Notes: generated from the sequence alone by a model not told the origin. 64,000 nt of DNA from Candidatus Methylopumilus universalis (GCF_006364435.1 NZ_CP040977.1:1-64000); one strand, 5' to 3'. Numbered from the stretch's first letter, positions 44,813-54,576 are shown. Program-made: numbers and translations.

Positions 44813-46816
44813 TTGGGCGTTGAAGATGTATTTAGTTTAGCTATGTATCTTCCAATTCGTTATATCGATGAAACTATCGTGACACCTATTCGTAATATTC
44901 AAATGGGTGAGCTATCTCAAATAGAAGCAGAAGTCATCAGAGCTGAAATTGTTTATAAGCCCAAAAAAATGCTTCTCGTACAAGTTAAAGATGCATCTGG
45001 AAGTTTGCAGCTTAGATTTTTACATTTTTATCCAAGCCAAATGAAAATGTTTGAAGCGGGTAATCGCATTCGTATTTTAGGAGAGGCTCGACATAATTTA
45101 TTTGCATTCGAGATGATTCATCCACAATGTAAATTAATCAGAGACAGCGATGTCTTGCCTCAGTCATTAACGCCTATTTATTCATTAGTTGCAGGTGTGG
45201 GACAAAAAACAGTCAAAGATGCGATTGATAAGTTGTTTCATCACTTTGATTTAAAAACTTATTTAAAAGATTTATTTTTACCATTTATTTATGAGAAATT
45301 ACACTTACCAAATCTTTATGAAAGTGTAGAAAGTATTCATCACCCAAAAGATTTTAAAGAAGTTGCCAGCCATGAGACTTTTACAAGTAAACCTTATCAA
45401 AGAATTATCTTTGATGAATTTTTAGCGCAACAATTATCTTTGAGATCTAATTATCTAATAAGGCGAGCACTTTCAGCTATGCCATTCAAAGCCAAAAATA
45501 AACTCACAAATATTTTTGTGGATAAGCTTGAATTTGAGTTAACCGGGGCACAAAAAAAAGTCATTCAAGAAATTAAAAATGATCTTGATAAAAATTATCC
45601 AATGCAAAGACTATTACAAGGTGATGTAGGCAGTGGTAAAACAGTAGTAGCGACTATCGCAGCTTTACAAGTGATCGAAAATGGAAGTCAGGTGGCTTTT
45701 ATGGCGCCTACTGAAATTTTAGCGGAACAACATTATCGAAAACTGAGCAAATGGTTAACCCCTTTAAACATAAAAGTTGCATGGCTAACAGGCAGCCAGT
45801 CCAAAAAAGACCGAGAGGTTTCTTTAAGTTTGACGCAATCCGGAGAAGCAAATATTGTAGTGGGTACACATGCACTTTTTCAAGACCATGTCATTTTTAA
45901 AAAGTTAGGCCTAAGTATTATTGATGAACAACATCGATTTGGTGTTGAACAAAGATTAGCGTTACGAAAAAAAGGTCAATTAGATAAAGTAATTGAACCT
46001 CATCAATTGATGATGAGTGCTACACCCATTCCAAGAACACTTTCTATGAGTTATTTTGCAGATCTTGATGTGTCTATTATTGATGAATTGCCTAAAGGCC
46101 GTGAAGCGATTGTGACAAAACTTTTTTCAGAAGATCGACGCGATGAAATTTTAAAAAGAGTGCATGAGGTGTGTCATACAGGTGCTCAAGTATACTGGGT
46201 ATGCCCTTTGATTGAAGAAAGTGAAGTATTGCAACTTCAAACCGCAGAAGAAACATATTTAAATATGCAGTCTCATTTTCAAGATTTGAAAGTGGGCCTG
46301 GTCCACGGGCGAATGAAGTCATCAGAAAAACAAAAAGTCATGTCTGATTTTGTGAAGGGTGATATTCAATTATTAGTTGCGACTACAGTGATTGAAGTAG
46401 GTGTTGATGTACCTAATGCGACATTAATGGTGATTGAAAATGCAGAGCGTATGGGTCTTTCACAATTACATCAGCTTCGAGGTCGCGTGGGGCGTGGCTC
46501 ACTAAAAAGTACATGTATATTATTATTTCAAAAAAAATTATCAGAGCTTGCACGACAAAGACTCAAAGTTATTTTTGAAAATACGGATGGATTTATCATT
46601 GCCCAAGAAGACTTAAATATAAGAGGGCCTGGAGAGTTTTTAGGGGTGCGTCAAAGTGGCGTACCTATGTTACGTATTGCTAATCTCAATCGCGATTTTA
46701 AATTATTAGAAGAAGCCAAGGCGATTGCTGACCAGTTATTGGAAGATAATCCGGAAGCTTCTCATCTTCATTTAAAACGCTGGCTGAGTCACGCAAATGA
46801 AAGAGTAAAGGTATAA
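44813..46816 (+). CDS. recG: ATP-dependent DNA helicase RecG
   Basis: This branched-DNA helicase remodels stalled forks. The protein has the wedge domain, Walker A QGDVGSGKT, Walker B motif IIDEQHRFG, motif III MSATPIPRT, and the helicase C-terminal QLRGRVGRG. The listed start is a TTG with no Shine-Dalgarno, giving 667 residues. The open frame continues upstream, encoding SLAELKLFTPSVLNKLKKLG, which resembles the missing RecG N-terminus. The only plausible earlier initiator is a CTG at 44753, giving 687 residues. Start position is therefore uncertain; the family call is not. Confidence 0.93.
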   Translation: MGVEDVFSLAMYLPIRYIDETIVTPIRNIQMGELSQIEAEVIRAEIVYKPKKMLLVQVKDASGSLQLRFLHFYPSQMKMFEAGNRIRILGEARHNLFAFEMIHPQCKLIRDSDVLPQSLTPIYSLVAGVGQKTVKDAIDKLFHHFDLKTYLKDLFLPFIYEKLHLPNLYESVESIHHPKDFKEVASHETFTSKPYQRIIFDEFLAQQLSLRSNYLIRRALSAMPFKAKNKLTNIFVDKLEFELTGAQKKVIQEIKNDLDKNYPMQRLLQGDVGSGKTVVATIAALQVIENGSQVAFMAPTEILAEQHYRKLSKWLTPLNIKVAWLTGSQSKKDREVSLSLTQSGEANIVVGTHALFQDHVIFKKLGLSIIDEQHRFGVEQRLALRKKGQLDKVIEPHQLMMSATPIPRTLSMSYFADLDVSIIDELPKGREAIVTKLFSEDRRDEILKRVHEVCHTGAQVYWVCPLIEESEVLQLQTAEETYLNMQSHFQDLKVGLVHGRMKSSEKQKVMSDFVKGDIQLLVATTVIEVGVDVPNATLMVIENAERMGLSQLHQLRGRVGRGSLKSTCILLFQKKLSELARQRLKVIFENTDGFIIAQEDLNIRGPGEFLGVRQSGVPMLRIANLNRDFKLLEEAKAIADQLLEDNPEASHLHLKRWLSHANERVKV

Positions 46817-46818
46817 AA

Positions 46819-47301
46819 ATGGTTTGGTTAAAATCACCTACAGCTGAAGGTAGCGAATTTTCATGGTTGACAGAAGAAGGTTCTTTAACAGAACGATTAC
46901 AAAAAGAATTTAATGATGTCAAAGTTGATGTCGTTTATGAAGGCGCAGCTTTAGAAAAAACAACAGATTATATTCGTGAAGTATTAATCAAAAGTCATGG
47001 TGAACCTATGATTTTTGCAAGAACACAATTAAAAGTAAGTCATCTCGGTGATGCCTGGATATGTTTAAAAACACTTGGCCAACAATCACTTGCTAATATT
47101 TTATTCAAAGACTCTGATATTTCTAGACTTTCACTTTTATATCGAATCTGTGAGCCAGGAGATATTTTATATACATATATAAAATCGCTTGGATATGTTG
47201 ATAAAGAGATTTTATGGGTGCGCCAAGCAGAATGGGAAAGGCACGGAAAGAGTATTTTTCTAACCGAAGTATTTTTACCAAATCTTTTCAATCAACTATG
47301 A
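46819..47301 (+). CDS. ubiC: Chorismate lyase
   Basis: This removes pyruvate from chorismate to yield 4-hydroxybenzoate, the first step of ubiquinone synthesis. The 160-residue protein is divergent but has UbiC features: an early SWLTEEGSLTERL, a central REVLIKSHGEPMIFARTQL, and the C-terminal WVRQAEWERHGKSIFLTEVFLP. It starts two bases after recG. The next step enzyme, UbiA, follows after an intervening TonB-like gene, which supports the assignment. Confidence 0.9.
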   Translation: MVWLKSPTAEGSEFSWLTEEGSLTERLQKEFNDVKVDVVYEGAALEKTTDYIREVLIKSHGEPMIFARTQLKVSHLGDAWICLKTLGQQSLANILFKDSDISRLSLLYRICEPGDILYTYIKSLGYVDKEILWVRQAEWERHGKSIFLTEVFLPNLFNQL

Positions 47302-47303
47302 AG

Positions 47304-47334
47304 TTGATGTGAGTCTAATGATTTAAGTTATAAT
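47304..47334 (+). promoter_or_regulatory. Candidate promoter for the TonB-like gene
   Basis: A TTGATG hexamer (47304-47309) and TATAAT (47329-47334) are separated by 19 bases, 38 bases before the GTG start of the TonB-like gene. The spacing is slightly long for a sigma-70 promoter, so the call is moderate. Confidence 0.45.
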
Positions 47335-47372
47335 TTTTCTTTAAATTTTTTCAAAGTATTTTTCCAAAAATC

Positions 47373-48014
47373 GTGAGCTTGTCTAGAAAACTCCCTTTTT
47401 ATTTTGATTTGCCCAAAGCTATTGCGATTTCAATGGCGATTCATATCATTTTAATGATAGGTTTGCCTGAACTTAATAAACCACTATTAATACCTCAAGA
47501 AATGAGCGTGACAATTTCAAGTTCACCTATCCAACAACCAATCGAAAAAATTGAAACACCTCAGCCCGTTAAAAAAGTTGAGCCTATTCAGAAAAAAATT
47601 ACACCGATCATCGATAAAAATGCAATATCAGTTGCGGAACCAACACCGAAAGAAGTGGCTCCAGCTCCACCAGCAGAAACTGTTTCAAAAATACCTAATA
47701 TTGTGCCTCAAGAGCAATTAACTCAGTATTTAGAAAGTTATAGTAGCCTTCTTGCAAATGCGATAGCAAAATATAAGCAATACCCTAAAATCGCTCAAAT
47801 GCGCGGCTGGCAAGGGACCGTCATTGCAGACCTTGAGATTGATAGCAAAGGCACTGTGATTAGTATTAAGATTAAAAAAAGTAGTACATATGAAGTTTTA
47901 GATAATGAAGCACTCGAGATGATTAGAAAGGCTTCCCCATTTCCAGCGCCACCCGAAAGTCTCCGGGGCAAAAATTTTAACGTGCTTGTCCCTATTTCAT
48001 TCAAACTCGAATAG
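47373..48014 (+). CDS. TonB-like energy transduction protein
   Basis: The 213-residue protein has a short cytoplasmic N-terminus, one membrane helix (about 14-31, with SMAIHIILMIGLP), a Pro/Glu/Lys-rich periplasmic spacer (about 50-105), and a C-terminal TonB domain (about 125-213) with GWQGTVIADLEIDSKG and EALEMIRKASPFPAPP. TonB couples the proton gradient to outer-membrane receptors. No exbB or exbD lies beside it, so those must be elsewhere. The start is a GTG; no strong ribosome binding site is visible. It splits the ubiC-ubiA pair. Confidence 0.88.
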   Translation: MSLSRKLPFYFDLPKAIAISMAIHIILMIGLPELNKPLLIPQEMSVTISSSPIQQPIEKIETPQPVKKVEPIQKKITPIIDKNAISVAEPTPKEVAPAPPAETVSKIPNIVPQEQLTQYLESYSSLLANAIAKYKQYPKIAQMRGWQGTVIADLEIDSKGTVISIKIKKSSTYEVLDNEALEMIRKASPFPAPPESLRGKNFNVLVPISFKLE

Positions 48015-48031
48015 TCGGATTAAATTTAGAG

Positions 48032-48880
48032 ATGCATCTTTATATTCGTCTTATGCGTCTTGATAAACCCATTGGTATTTTTTTATTGCTATGGCCAACT
48101 TTATGGGGGCTTTTCATTGCTGCAGATGGACATCCAAGTATTCAACACCTCATTATTTTTATTTTAGGCACAGTATTTATGCGTTCAGCTGGCTGTGTCG
48201 CCAATGATATTCTGGATCGTAGATTTGATTCTTCAGTTACACGAACAAAGTTACGCCCACTCGCTAATCAATCAATCCCAGTTAAAAATGCATTTTTTTT
48301 ATTGATCACTTTGTTATTAGGTGCGTTCATATGCGTTTTATTTTTAAATGAAAATGCATTTTACTTTTCATTAGTCGCTCTATTTTTGGCGCTTACTTAT
48401 CCATTAACAAAAAGATTTTTTGTGATGCCACAAGCCTATTTGGGTTTAAGTTTTGGTATGGGCATTCCTATGGCTTTTGTTGCAAATAATATTTCCTTAT
48501 CTTTGACAGCATGGTTGCTATTTTTAGCCAATGTATTTTGGGCGATTGCTTACGACACGCTTTATGCAGTGACGGATAAAAATGACGATTTAAAAATTGG
48601 CATTCGTTCTTCAGCTATTTGGTTTGGGAATTATTTGAAAGAAGCCATCATGTTCTGTTATACCTGTATGATGGGATGCTTGATTTGGGTGGGACAGTTA
48701 GAAAATTTTGGCTGGCCTTTTTATGGGTTTTTGATGGTGAGCCTCATTTTTATTGGGCTTCTTTATCGCCAAATCCTGACGCTTAATCCAAAAGCCTGTT
48801 TTGATGCATTTTTAAGCAATAACTATCTAGGTGCGTTTGTCTTTTTAGGGATATTTTTTCACTATCTTCATGTGAACTAA
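48032..48880 (+). CDS. ubiA: 4-hydroxybenzoate polyprenyltransferase
   Basis: This membrane enzyme attaches the polyprenyl chain to 4-hydroxybenzoate in ubiquinone synthesis. The 282-residue protein has about eight membrane helices and both Asp-rich motifs: NDILDRRFD (with following TRTKLRPLAN) and YDTLYAVTDKNDD. The opening RLMRLDKPIGIFLLLWPTLWGL is typical of UbiA. It acts after UbiC, encoded just upstream. Confidence 0.95.
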   Translation: MHLYIRLMRLDKPIGIFLLLWPTLWGLFIAADGHPSIQHLIIFILGTVFMRSAGCVANDILDRRFDSSVTRTKLRPLANQSIPVKNAFFLLITLLLGAFICVLFLNENAFYFSLVALFLALTYPLTKRFFVMPQAYLGLSFGMGIPMAFVANNISLSLTAWLLFLANVFWAIAYDTLYAVTDKNDDLKIGIRSSAIWFGNYLKEAIMFCYTCMMGCLIWVGQLENFGWPFYGFLMVSLIFIGLLYRQILTLNPKACFDAFLSNNYLGAFVFLGIFFHYLHVN

Positions 48881-48893
48881 ATCATTAATAAAA

Positions 48894-48923
48894 TTGACAA
48901 AACAGGCACTTTTGGCATAGAAT
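48894..48923 (+). promoter_or_regulatory. Sigma-70 promoter for rplM-rpsI
   Basis: TTGACA (48894-48899) and TAGAAT (48918-48923) are separated by 18 bases, 43 bases upstream of the rplM start. The -35 matches the consensus fully and the -10 in five of six positions, as expected for a strongly expressed ribosomal protein operon. Confidence 0.75.
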
Positions 48924-48966
48924 TCACCTCTTTTTTTAAATTTATAGCGCAAAAGTTGGTATTGAA

Positions 48967-49395
48967 ATGAAGACATTTTCAGCAAAATCCCATGAAGTAA
49001 AACACGATTGGTTCGTTGTAGACGGAACTGACGCAGTATTGGGTAGATTAGCAAGTGCGATTGCACATCGATTACGTGGCAAACATAAAGCCATTTATAC
49101 GCCGCACGTAGATACGGGTGATTACATTGTTGTGATCAACGCGGAAAAGATTAAAGTAACGGGTAATAAAGGTGACGGAAAACTTTACCATCGCCATTCA
49201 GGTTATCCAGGCGGCATTTCAACAACGAACTTCTCTAAGATGCAAGACCGTTTTCCAGGCCGCGCTTTAGAAAAGGCAGTGAAAGGAATGTTACCAAAAG
49301 GACCTTTGGGTTATGCCATGATTAAAAAGATGAAAGTCTATACAGGCCCAACCCATGATCATGTGGCACAACAACCACAACCATTAAGCATATAG
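48967..49395 (+). CDS. rplM: 50S ribosomal protein L13
   Basis: A primary rRNA-binding protein of the large subunit. The 142-residue sequence begins [11 protein letters not shown] and includes [16 protein letters not shown], the [24 protein letters not shown] block and the HRHSGYPGG motif, all typical of bacterial L13. It has its own promoter and lies 13 bases before rpsI, the universal L13-S9 operon. Confidence 0.98.
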   Translation: MKTFSAKSHEVKHDWFVVDGTDAVLGRLASAIAHRLRGKHKAIYTPHVDTGDYIVVINAEKIKVTGNKGDGKLYHRHSGYPGGISTTNFSKMQDRFPGRALEKAVKGMLPKGPLGYAMIKKMKVYTGPTHDHVAQQPQPLSI

Positions 49396-49408
49396 TTAAG
49401 GAAACACT

Positions 49409-49801
49409 ATGATAGGTAAATACAATTACGGAACAGGTCGCAGAAAGAGCTCAGTAGCTCGCGTGTTCATGAAGCCAGGTAAAGGCGTAATCACTGTGAA
49501 CGACAAACCTGCGGATGAATATTTTTCACGTTATACCTCCCGTATGATTTTTCGCCAACCACTCGACTTAACCAACACGTTAAGCACATTTGATATCAAT
49601 GTGAACGTTATTGGTGGCGGTGAATCTGGTCAAGCAGGTGCCGTGCGTCATGGCATTACACGTGCGTTGATTGACTATGATACAAATTTAAAAAGTACGC
49701 TTTCGCAAGCTGGCTTTGTAACACGTGATGCACGCGAAGTTGAGCGTAAAAAAGTGGGTCTTCGAAAAGCTCGTAGACGTAAACAATTCTCGAAACGTTA
49801 A
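49409..49801 (+). CDS. rpsI: 30S ribosomal protein S9
   Basis: A small-subunit protein whose C-terminal tail contacts P-site tRNA. The 130-residue sequence begins with [17 protein letters not shown] and ends in the conserved [17 protein letters not shown] tail, complete to the final Lys-Arg. An AAGGAAA ribosome binding site precedes the ATG. A terminator follows. Confidence 0.98.
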   Translation: MIGKYNYGTGRRKSSVARVFMKPGKGVITVNDKPADEYFSRYTSRMIFRQPLDLTNTLSTFDINVNVIGGGESGQAGAVRHGITRALIDYDTNLKSTLSQAGFVTRDAREVERKKVGLRKARRRKQFSKR

Positions 49802-49822
49802 TTGTTTCAAGTTCCAAAGAGC

Positions 49823-49850
49823 AAAAAGGCCGCTTTCAAGCGGCTTTTTT
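49823..49850 (+). terminator. Rho-independent terminator of rplM-rpsI
   Basis: A GCCGCT/AGCGGC stem (49829-49834 with 49839-49844) has a TTCA loop and is followed by six T residues; an A-run lies on the 5' side. It starts about 25 bases after the rpsI stop. Confidence 0.85.
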
Positions 49851-49927
49851 GTTATATAGAGTTAAATAAATTTTGTTAGTATGGTTTTTAAGGATTAAAA
49901 CTTCTTTTAAATTAAAGGTGCCAAGTG

Positions 49928-50971
49928 ATGAGTAATAAGTCCAAGATTAAAGTAGGCGTGGTCGGTGCAACTGGTTATACCGGCGTTGAGCTATTAAGAA
50001 TTCTAGTCAAACATCCTCATGTGACAATTCAGGCTGTGACGTCCAGAGCAGAGGCTGGTTTATCGATTGCGACCTTATTTCCAAGCTTGAGAGGTCTCAT
50101 TGATCTTAAATTTGAAGATCCGAAGGCAGCTAATTTAACGAATTGTGACCTCGTTTTTTTTGCAACGCCTAATGGTATTGCCATGCAAGAAGTACCAGCA
50201 CTTCTTAAAGCTGGGGTAAAAGTGATCGATTTGGCAGCTGATTTTAGGCTAAAAGACGCTAACGTCTGGGAAAAGTGGTATAAAATGCCGCATTCATGTA
50301 GCGATCTACTTAAAGAAGCTGTTTACGGCCTACCGGAGATGAATAGAGAAAAGATTAAAAAGGCATCACTTGTGGCTAATCCTGGCTGTTATCCCACAGC
50401 CATTCAATTGGGATTTATCCCATTAATTGAATCAGGCGTGATTGATCTTGATGATTTAATTGCAGATGCGAAATCAGGCGTATCTGGAGCTGGCAGAAAA
50501 GCTGAAGTCCATGCATTGATGGCGGAAGCTTCTGATAACTTTAAGGCATACGGAGTAGAGGGGCATAGACATTTACCCGAAATCACGCAAGGACTCAGCA
50601 GTGTTGCGAATCAAGCAGTGCATTTAACTTTTGTACCTCATTTAACGCCTATGATTAGAGGTATTCACGCGACACTTTATGCAACGCTTACTAAAAAAAC
50701 AGATATACAAGCACTTTTTGAATCAAGATATAAAAACGAGTCTTTTGTAGACGTTATGCCAAAAGGGTCTCATCCAGAAACAAGATCTGTAAGAGGCTCA
50801 AATCAATGTCGCATTAGTATCCATCAGCCGCAAGGAAGCCATAAGGTTGTGATTTTATCTGTCATTGATAATCTCGTGAAAGGCGCGGCAGGACAGGCTG
50901 TTCAGAACATGAATCTAATGTTTGATTTTCCAGAGATTTCTGGACTTGATCTTGTGCCCTTGATGCCATAA
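49928..50971 (+). CDS. argC: N-acetyl-gamma-glutamyl-phosphate reductase
   Basis: This NADPH-dependent enzyme catalyses the third step of arginine synthesis. The 347-residue protein has the Rossmann start [19 protein letters not shown] and the active-site motif [10 protein letters not shown] with the catalytic cysteine. A GTG one codon earlier (49925) could also initiate, but AAAGGTG upstream suits the ATG well. It is separated from rpsI by a terminator, so it has its own promoter. argH is encoded elsewhere in the window, at 16.3 kb. Confidence 0.95.
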   Translation: MSNKSKIKVGVVGATGYTGVELLRILVKHPHVTIQAVTSRAEAGLSIATLFPSLRGLIDLKFEDPKAANLTNCDLVFFATPNGIAMQEVPALLKAGVKVIDLAADFRLKDANVWEKWYKMPHSCSDLLKEAVYGLPEMNREKIKKASLVANPGCYPTAIQLGFIPLIESGVIDLDDLIADAKSGVSGAGRKAEVHALMAEASDNFKAYGVEGHRHLPEITQGLSSVANQAVHLTFVPHLTPMIRGIHATLYATLTKKTDIQALFESRYKNESFVDVMPKGSHPETRSVRGSNQCRISIHQPQGSHKVVILSVIDNLVKGAAGQAVQNMNLMFDFPEISGLDLVPLMP

Positions 50972-50983
50972 AGTGTTGTTTCT

Positions 50984-51349
50984 ATGAGAAAAGTTAAGCG
51001 AACCTATACCAAATATTTTGGTGTCACCCGCCGAAGAATGCGTATTAAAACAGGCGCTTCTTGGCACACCTATTTGATGATTGCAGCATTCTCATTTATA
51101 GGTGGCGCAGGATTTACTTATTGGGAATTAAATGGCGGTTCAGTGATTGGCTTTATTTCAAAAATTGAAGCATTAGAAGCTGAGAATCAGTCCATACAAG
51201 GCCAGTTGTTACAACAAAAAATTGAGATCCAGCTCAAATCGATTTCAGGCGATAAAGTTTCAGGCGATATTTCTAAGCTTCAAGAAGAAAACAATAAGCT
51301 AAAAGAAGACATTCTTTTTTACGAAAAAATTGTAGGCAAGAAACGATAA
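50984..51349 (+). CDS. Membrane-anchored coiled-coil protein (DUF6776-like N-terminus)
   Basis: The 121-residue protein has a basic N-terminus (KRTYTKYFGVTRRRMRIKT), one membrane helix (about 30-48) and a periplasmic coiled coil (about 58-118, with IEALEAENQSI and KLQEENNKLKEDILFYEK). It resembles the front half of longer betaproteobacterial membrane proteins grouped as DUF6776 but stops after the coiled coil, so it may be a shortened version. It is 12 bases after argC and 10 bases before a bactofilin gene. A morphogenesis role with bactofilin is a guess from context. Confidence 0.65.
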   Translation: MRKVKRTYTKYFGVTRRRMRIKTGASWHTYLMIAAFSFIGGAGFTYWELNGGSVIGFISKIEALEAENQSIQGQLLQQKIEIQLKSISGDKVSGDISKLQEENNKLKEDILFYEKIVGKKR

Positions 51350-51359
51350 AGGAAATTTC

Positions 51360-51743
51360 ATGTTTTTTAATAAAAAAAATAAAGCGCGTACGATTGATAC
51401 ACTTATTGATAAAGACATTTCGGTACGCGGCAATGTGACGTATTCAGGTGGTATTCGTGTGGATGGTTCAATTCAAGGCAACCTCACTGAACTTCCAGGC
51501 ACAGCAGGTACTCTTATTATGGGTAATAAAAGCCGCATTAAGGGAAATATTTCTGCACATACGGCAATTATTGGCGGAGACGTGAACGGTAATATTATAT
51601 GTGCTGAATATTTAGAGCTTCATGCTAATGCTAGAATTATGGGTGATATCGAATATAAGGTGATAGAAATTCACGCAGGTGCTAAAGTGTATGGACGGCT
51701 TAAAGAGGTAGCTAAAGATTATCAGTCACAAAAAAAGAAATAA
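51360..51743 (+). CDS. Bactofilin family cytoskeletal protein
   Basis: The 127-residue protein has the beta-helical bactofilin domain (about 16-115), seen in the repeating pattern ISVRGNVTYSGGIRVDGSIQGNL, IKGNISAHTAIIGGDVNGNI and ARIMGDIEYKVIEIHAGAKVYGRL. Bactofilins polymerise without nucleotide into filaments that position cell-envelope enzymes. A very good AAAGGAAA ribosome binding site precedes the ATG. The neighbours are a membrane coiled-coil protein upstream and erpA downstream. Confidence 0.92.
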   Translation: MFFNKKNKARTIDTLIDKDISVRGNVTYSGGIRVDGSIQGNLTELPGTAGTLIMGNKSRIKGNISAHTAIIGGDVNGNIICAEYLELHANARIMGDIEYKVIEIHAGAKVYGRLKEVAKDYQSQKKK

Positions 51744-51758
51744 TGAGGAGTCAATATT

Positions 51759-52124
51759 ATGAATCAAATCGTTGAATCAAAAGAAATGGAAATGCCAACC
51801 CCACTTATTTTTACAGATAATGCTGTAAAAAAGGTGAAGGCATTGATTGAAGAAGAGGGCCAGCCAGAGCTGAAGCTTCGCGTATTTGTAAGCGGTGGCG
51901 GATGTTCAGGATTTCAATATGGATTTACATTTGAAGAAACTACAAATGAAGATGATACGCAAGTCACAAAAGATTCAGTGACTTTGCTCATTGATCCTAT
52001 GAGTTTGCAATATTTAATGGGTGCTGAAATCGACTATCAAGACAGTGTTCAAGGTTCACAATTCGTTATTAAGAATCCAAACGCACAAACAACATGCGGT
52101 TGCGGTTCTTCCTTCTCAGCTTAA
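51759..52124 (+). CDS. erpA: A-type iron-sulfur cluster insertion protein ErpA
   Basis: This carrier delivers iron-sulfur clusters to apoproteins. The 121-residue protein has the A-type family signature with three conserved cysteines, in [11 protein letters not shown] and in the C-terminal [10 protein letters not shown]. The family-typical [12 protein letters not shown] and VIDP-like [11 protein letters not shown] segments are present. In betaproteobacteria erpA often lies near argC and bactofilin genes, as here. A GAGGAG ribosome binding site precedes the ATG. The stop is two bases from the convergent gltA stop. Confidence 0.93.
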   Translation: MNQIVESKEMEMPTPLIFTDNAVKKVKALIEEEGQPELKLRVFVSGGGCSGFQYGFTFEETTNEDDTQVTKDSVTLLIDPMSLQYLMGAEIDYQDSVQGSQFVIKNPNAQTTCGCGSSFSA

Positions 52125-52126
52125 AA

Positions 52127-53413
52127 CTACTTACTTTTAGGAACGTCGCGCCGAGCTTTACCTGTGTAAACTTGGCGTGGTCTGCCAATTTTATTGCCAG
52201 GCTGCCCTAACATTTCATTCCATTGAGCTACCCAGCCTGCTGTTCTTGCAAGCGCAAATACGGCAGTAAACATCGAATTAGGAATACCCATAGCCCGCAT
52301 CACAATGCCAGAATAAAAATCCACATTCGGATAAAGCTTTTTCTCAATGAAGTATTCATCCTCAAGTGCAATTTGTTCTAACTTCATTGCAAGCTTGAAA
52401 ATAGGATCATCTTTTAAACCAAGTTCATTTAGCACTTCATGGCAGGTTTTGCGCATGATTTCTGCACGAGGATCTTTGTTGCGATAAATGCGATGGCCAA
52501 ACCCCATCATACGGAATGAGTCATCTTTATCTTTTGCACGCTTGATGAATGCACCAATACGACTTTCATCCTCAATTTCTTCGAGCATTTTCAAAGTAGC
52601 TTCATTTGCGCCGCCGTGCGCTGGACCCCAAAGAGATGCAATACCTGCAGCGATACATGCGAAAGGATTAGCGCCTGAAGAGCCCGCGAGTCTCACTGTG
52701 GAAGTTGATGCATTTTGTTCATGGTCTGCATGAAGAATTAAAATGCGCTCAAACGCTTTAGCAAGTACTGGGTTAATTTTGTATTCTTCACATGGCGTTG
52801 CAAACATCATATGCATAAAATTCTCTGCATAACTTAAATGATTTTGCGGGTAGGTAAATGGTTGTCCTGAACGATATTTGAAACTCCATGCTGCTATCGT
52901 AGGAACCTTTGCTAATAATTGGTGCGCCGCAATTAAACGATGCTTGGCGTCTGAGACATCCATACTATCATTATAGAATGCAGACATAGAGCCTACGACA
53001 CCGACCATGACTGCCATAGGATGCGCATCACGTCTAAACCCACGAAAAATATTATTGAGTTGATCGTGGAGCATTGTATGGCGTGTAATGGTGGTCGAAA
53101 ATGTTTCTTTTTCTTGGGGCTTTGGCAATTCGCCGTGCATCAAGAGATAAGCCACATCTAAAAAATCATAATGTTCTGCAAGTTGTTCAATAGGATAACC
53201 ACGATAAAGAAGAAGACCTTTTTCGCCATCAATAAAAGTGATTTCAGAGCTACACGAAGCCGTCGACATAAAACCAGGGTCATAACTAAATACTTGATGA
53301 GTCCCTAATTGGCGAATATCAATCGCATCGTTACCCATAGTACTTTTTACCAAAGGCAATTCTATGGATGTTGATTCTTGATCGAAGTTTAATGTGACTT
53401 TAGTTGATTTCAT
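52127..53413 (-). CDS. gltA: Citrate synthase (type II)
   Basis: This condenses oxaloacetate and acetyl-CoA to citrate. The 428-residue protein is of the Gram-negative hexameric type, with the N-terminal KVTLNFDQ domain, [30 protein letters not shown] containing a catalytic His, [10 protein letters not shown] with a second His, and [15 protein letters not shown] with the catalytic aspartate nearby. It is convergent with erpA. The rest of the TCA cycle is not in this window. A TATAAT-like element on the minus strand at 53442-53447 may serve its promoter. Confidence 0.96.
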   Translation of the reverse strand: MKSTKVTLNFDQESTSIELPLVKSTMGNDAIDIRQLGTHQVFSYDPGFMSTASCSSEITFIDGEKGLLLYRGYPIEQLAEHYDFLDVAYLLMHGELPKPQEKETFSTTITRHTMLHDQLNNIFRGFRRDAHPMAVMVGVVGSMSAFYNDSMDVSDAKHRLIAAHQLLAKVPTIAAWSFKYRSGQPFTYPQNHLSYAENFMHMMFATPCEEYKINPVLAKAFERILILHADHEQNASTSTVRLAGSSGANPFACIAAGIASLWGPAHGGANEATLKMLEEIEDESRIGAFIKRAKDKDDSFRMMGFGHRIYRNKDPRAEIMRKTCHEVLNELGLKDDPIFKLAMKLEQIALEDEYFIEKKLYPNVDFYSGIVMRAMGIPNSMFTAVFALARTAGWVAQWNEMLGQPGNKIGRPRQVYTGKARRDVPKSK

Positions 53414-53478
53414 TTTTGAAAATAAAATTAATTATTAATGAATTATAACTTCTCAGAACACTTTTGCTAGCGCTATCT

Positions 53479-54576
53479 TTATATGGGATAAAGCGCACCT
53501 AAAATGCGCAAGCCTTTAGCGCCAGTAACTTGAGGTAAGTTACCTGGTTTTGAAAACAGTGTTTGTTTCGCAAGCCATGCAAATGCCGCGGCCTCTACAT
53601 GTTGTGTCGACAGGCCAAGAGCATCCGTGAGTTGAATTTTTACTTGAGGCATTAATGACTTTAATCGCTCAACTAAGAAACTATTTAAAGCACCACCACC
53701 ACAGAGATAAATTTCTGAGATATTTGCGTGATGTGTTTTTATGGCGTTTGAAATACTCAATGCGGTTAGTTCTAATAGCGTTCTTTGGATATCTTGAATG
53801 GAGTAAGATTTTTGTAAGTGTTTATTGAGCCAAGCTTCATTAAAGTGATCACGACCTGTGCTTTTAGGCGCAGTTTTTTCAAAATAAGTGTCATTAAAAA
53901 ATGCATCAAGGAGCATTTGAATAAGCTGACCTTCCCTTGCCCAAGAACCATCTTCATCAAATGCTTTAAGAAGATGCTTTTGACTCCAGTGATCTAATAA
54001 AATATTGCCAGGTCCACTATCAAAGCCTGATGTGGAAGTTTCGGGATTTAATATGGTGATATTGGCAATCCCACCGATATTCACAATCGCGCGATGAATC
54101 GTTGGGTGCGAAAAAATTTCTTTATGAAATGCGGGCACTAAGGGAGCGCCTTGTCCCCCTGCTGCAATATCTCGGCTTCGAAAATCCGCAATCACATTGA
54201 TATGGCAAAGCTCAGCTAAGAGCGCAGGATTTCCAATTTGTAAGGTGAAGCCTTTTTGTGGCTGATGGCGAATGGTTTGTCCATGAAACCCAATCGCTTT
54301 GATATCTTTGGATGAAGTACCTGTTTTTTTAAGCAAAGCTTCAATAGCTTGATAGGCTTTTTGGCTCACTATATTGCCTGCAATGAGGCTATCTTCCAGC
54401 TCATTGGTATATGGTAAATGAAGCCCTAGAAGGCTTTTTTTCAATGTATCTTCGTAGGCGACATAACTATGACCCATCATTTTGATGTCTTGAGGTGAGT
54501 CACCAAAACTAACAAGCACAGCATCCATCCCATCAAGGCTGGTGCCAGACATAAGACCTATAAATAATTCATTCAT
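53479..54576 (-). CDS. anmK: Anhydro-N-acetylmuramic acid kinase
   Basis: This phosphorylates and opens 1,6-anhydro-MurNAc in cell-wall recycling. From this ATG the protein has 365 residues and starts at the family's LFIGLMSGTSLDGMDAVLVSF. It also has IGFHGQTIRHQP, IVNIGGIANITIL, GFDSGPGN and CGGGALNSFLVERL. The open frame extends 43 codons further upstream, but those residues do not match the family and run into the divergent tyrS region, so the internal ATG is preferred. No clear ribosome binding site is seen at either ATG. Confidence 0.93.
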   Translation of the reverse strand: MNELFIGLMSGTSLDGMDAVLVSFGDSPQDIKMMGHSYVAYEDTLKKSLLGLHLPYTNELEDSLIAGNIVSQKAYQAIEALLKKTGTSSKDIKAIGFHGQTIRHQPQKGFTLQIGNPALLAELCHINVIADFRSRDIAAGGQGAPLVPAFHKEIFSHPTIHRAIVNIGGIANITILNPETSTSGFDSGPGNILLDHWSQKHLLKAFDEDGSWAREGQLIQMLLDAFFNDTYFEKTAPKSTGRDHFNEAWLNKHLQKSYSIQDIQRTLLELTALSISNAIKTHHANISEIYLCGGGALNSFLVERLKSLMPQVKIQLTDALGLSTQHVEAAAFAWLAKQTLFSKPGNLPQVTGAKGLRILGALYPI

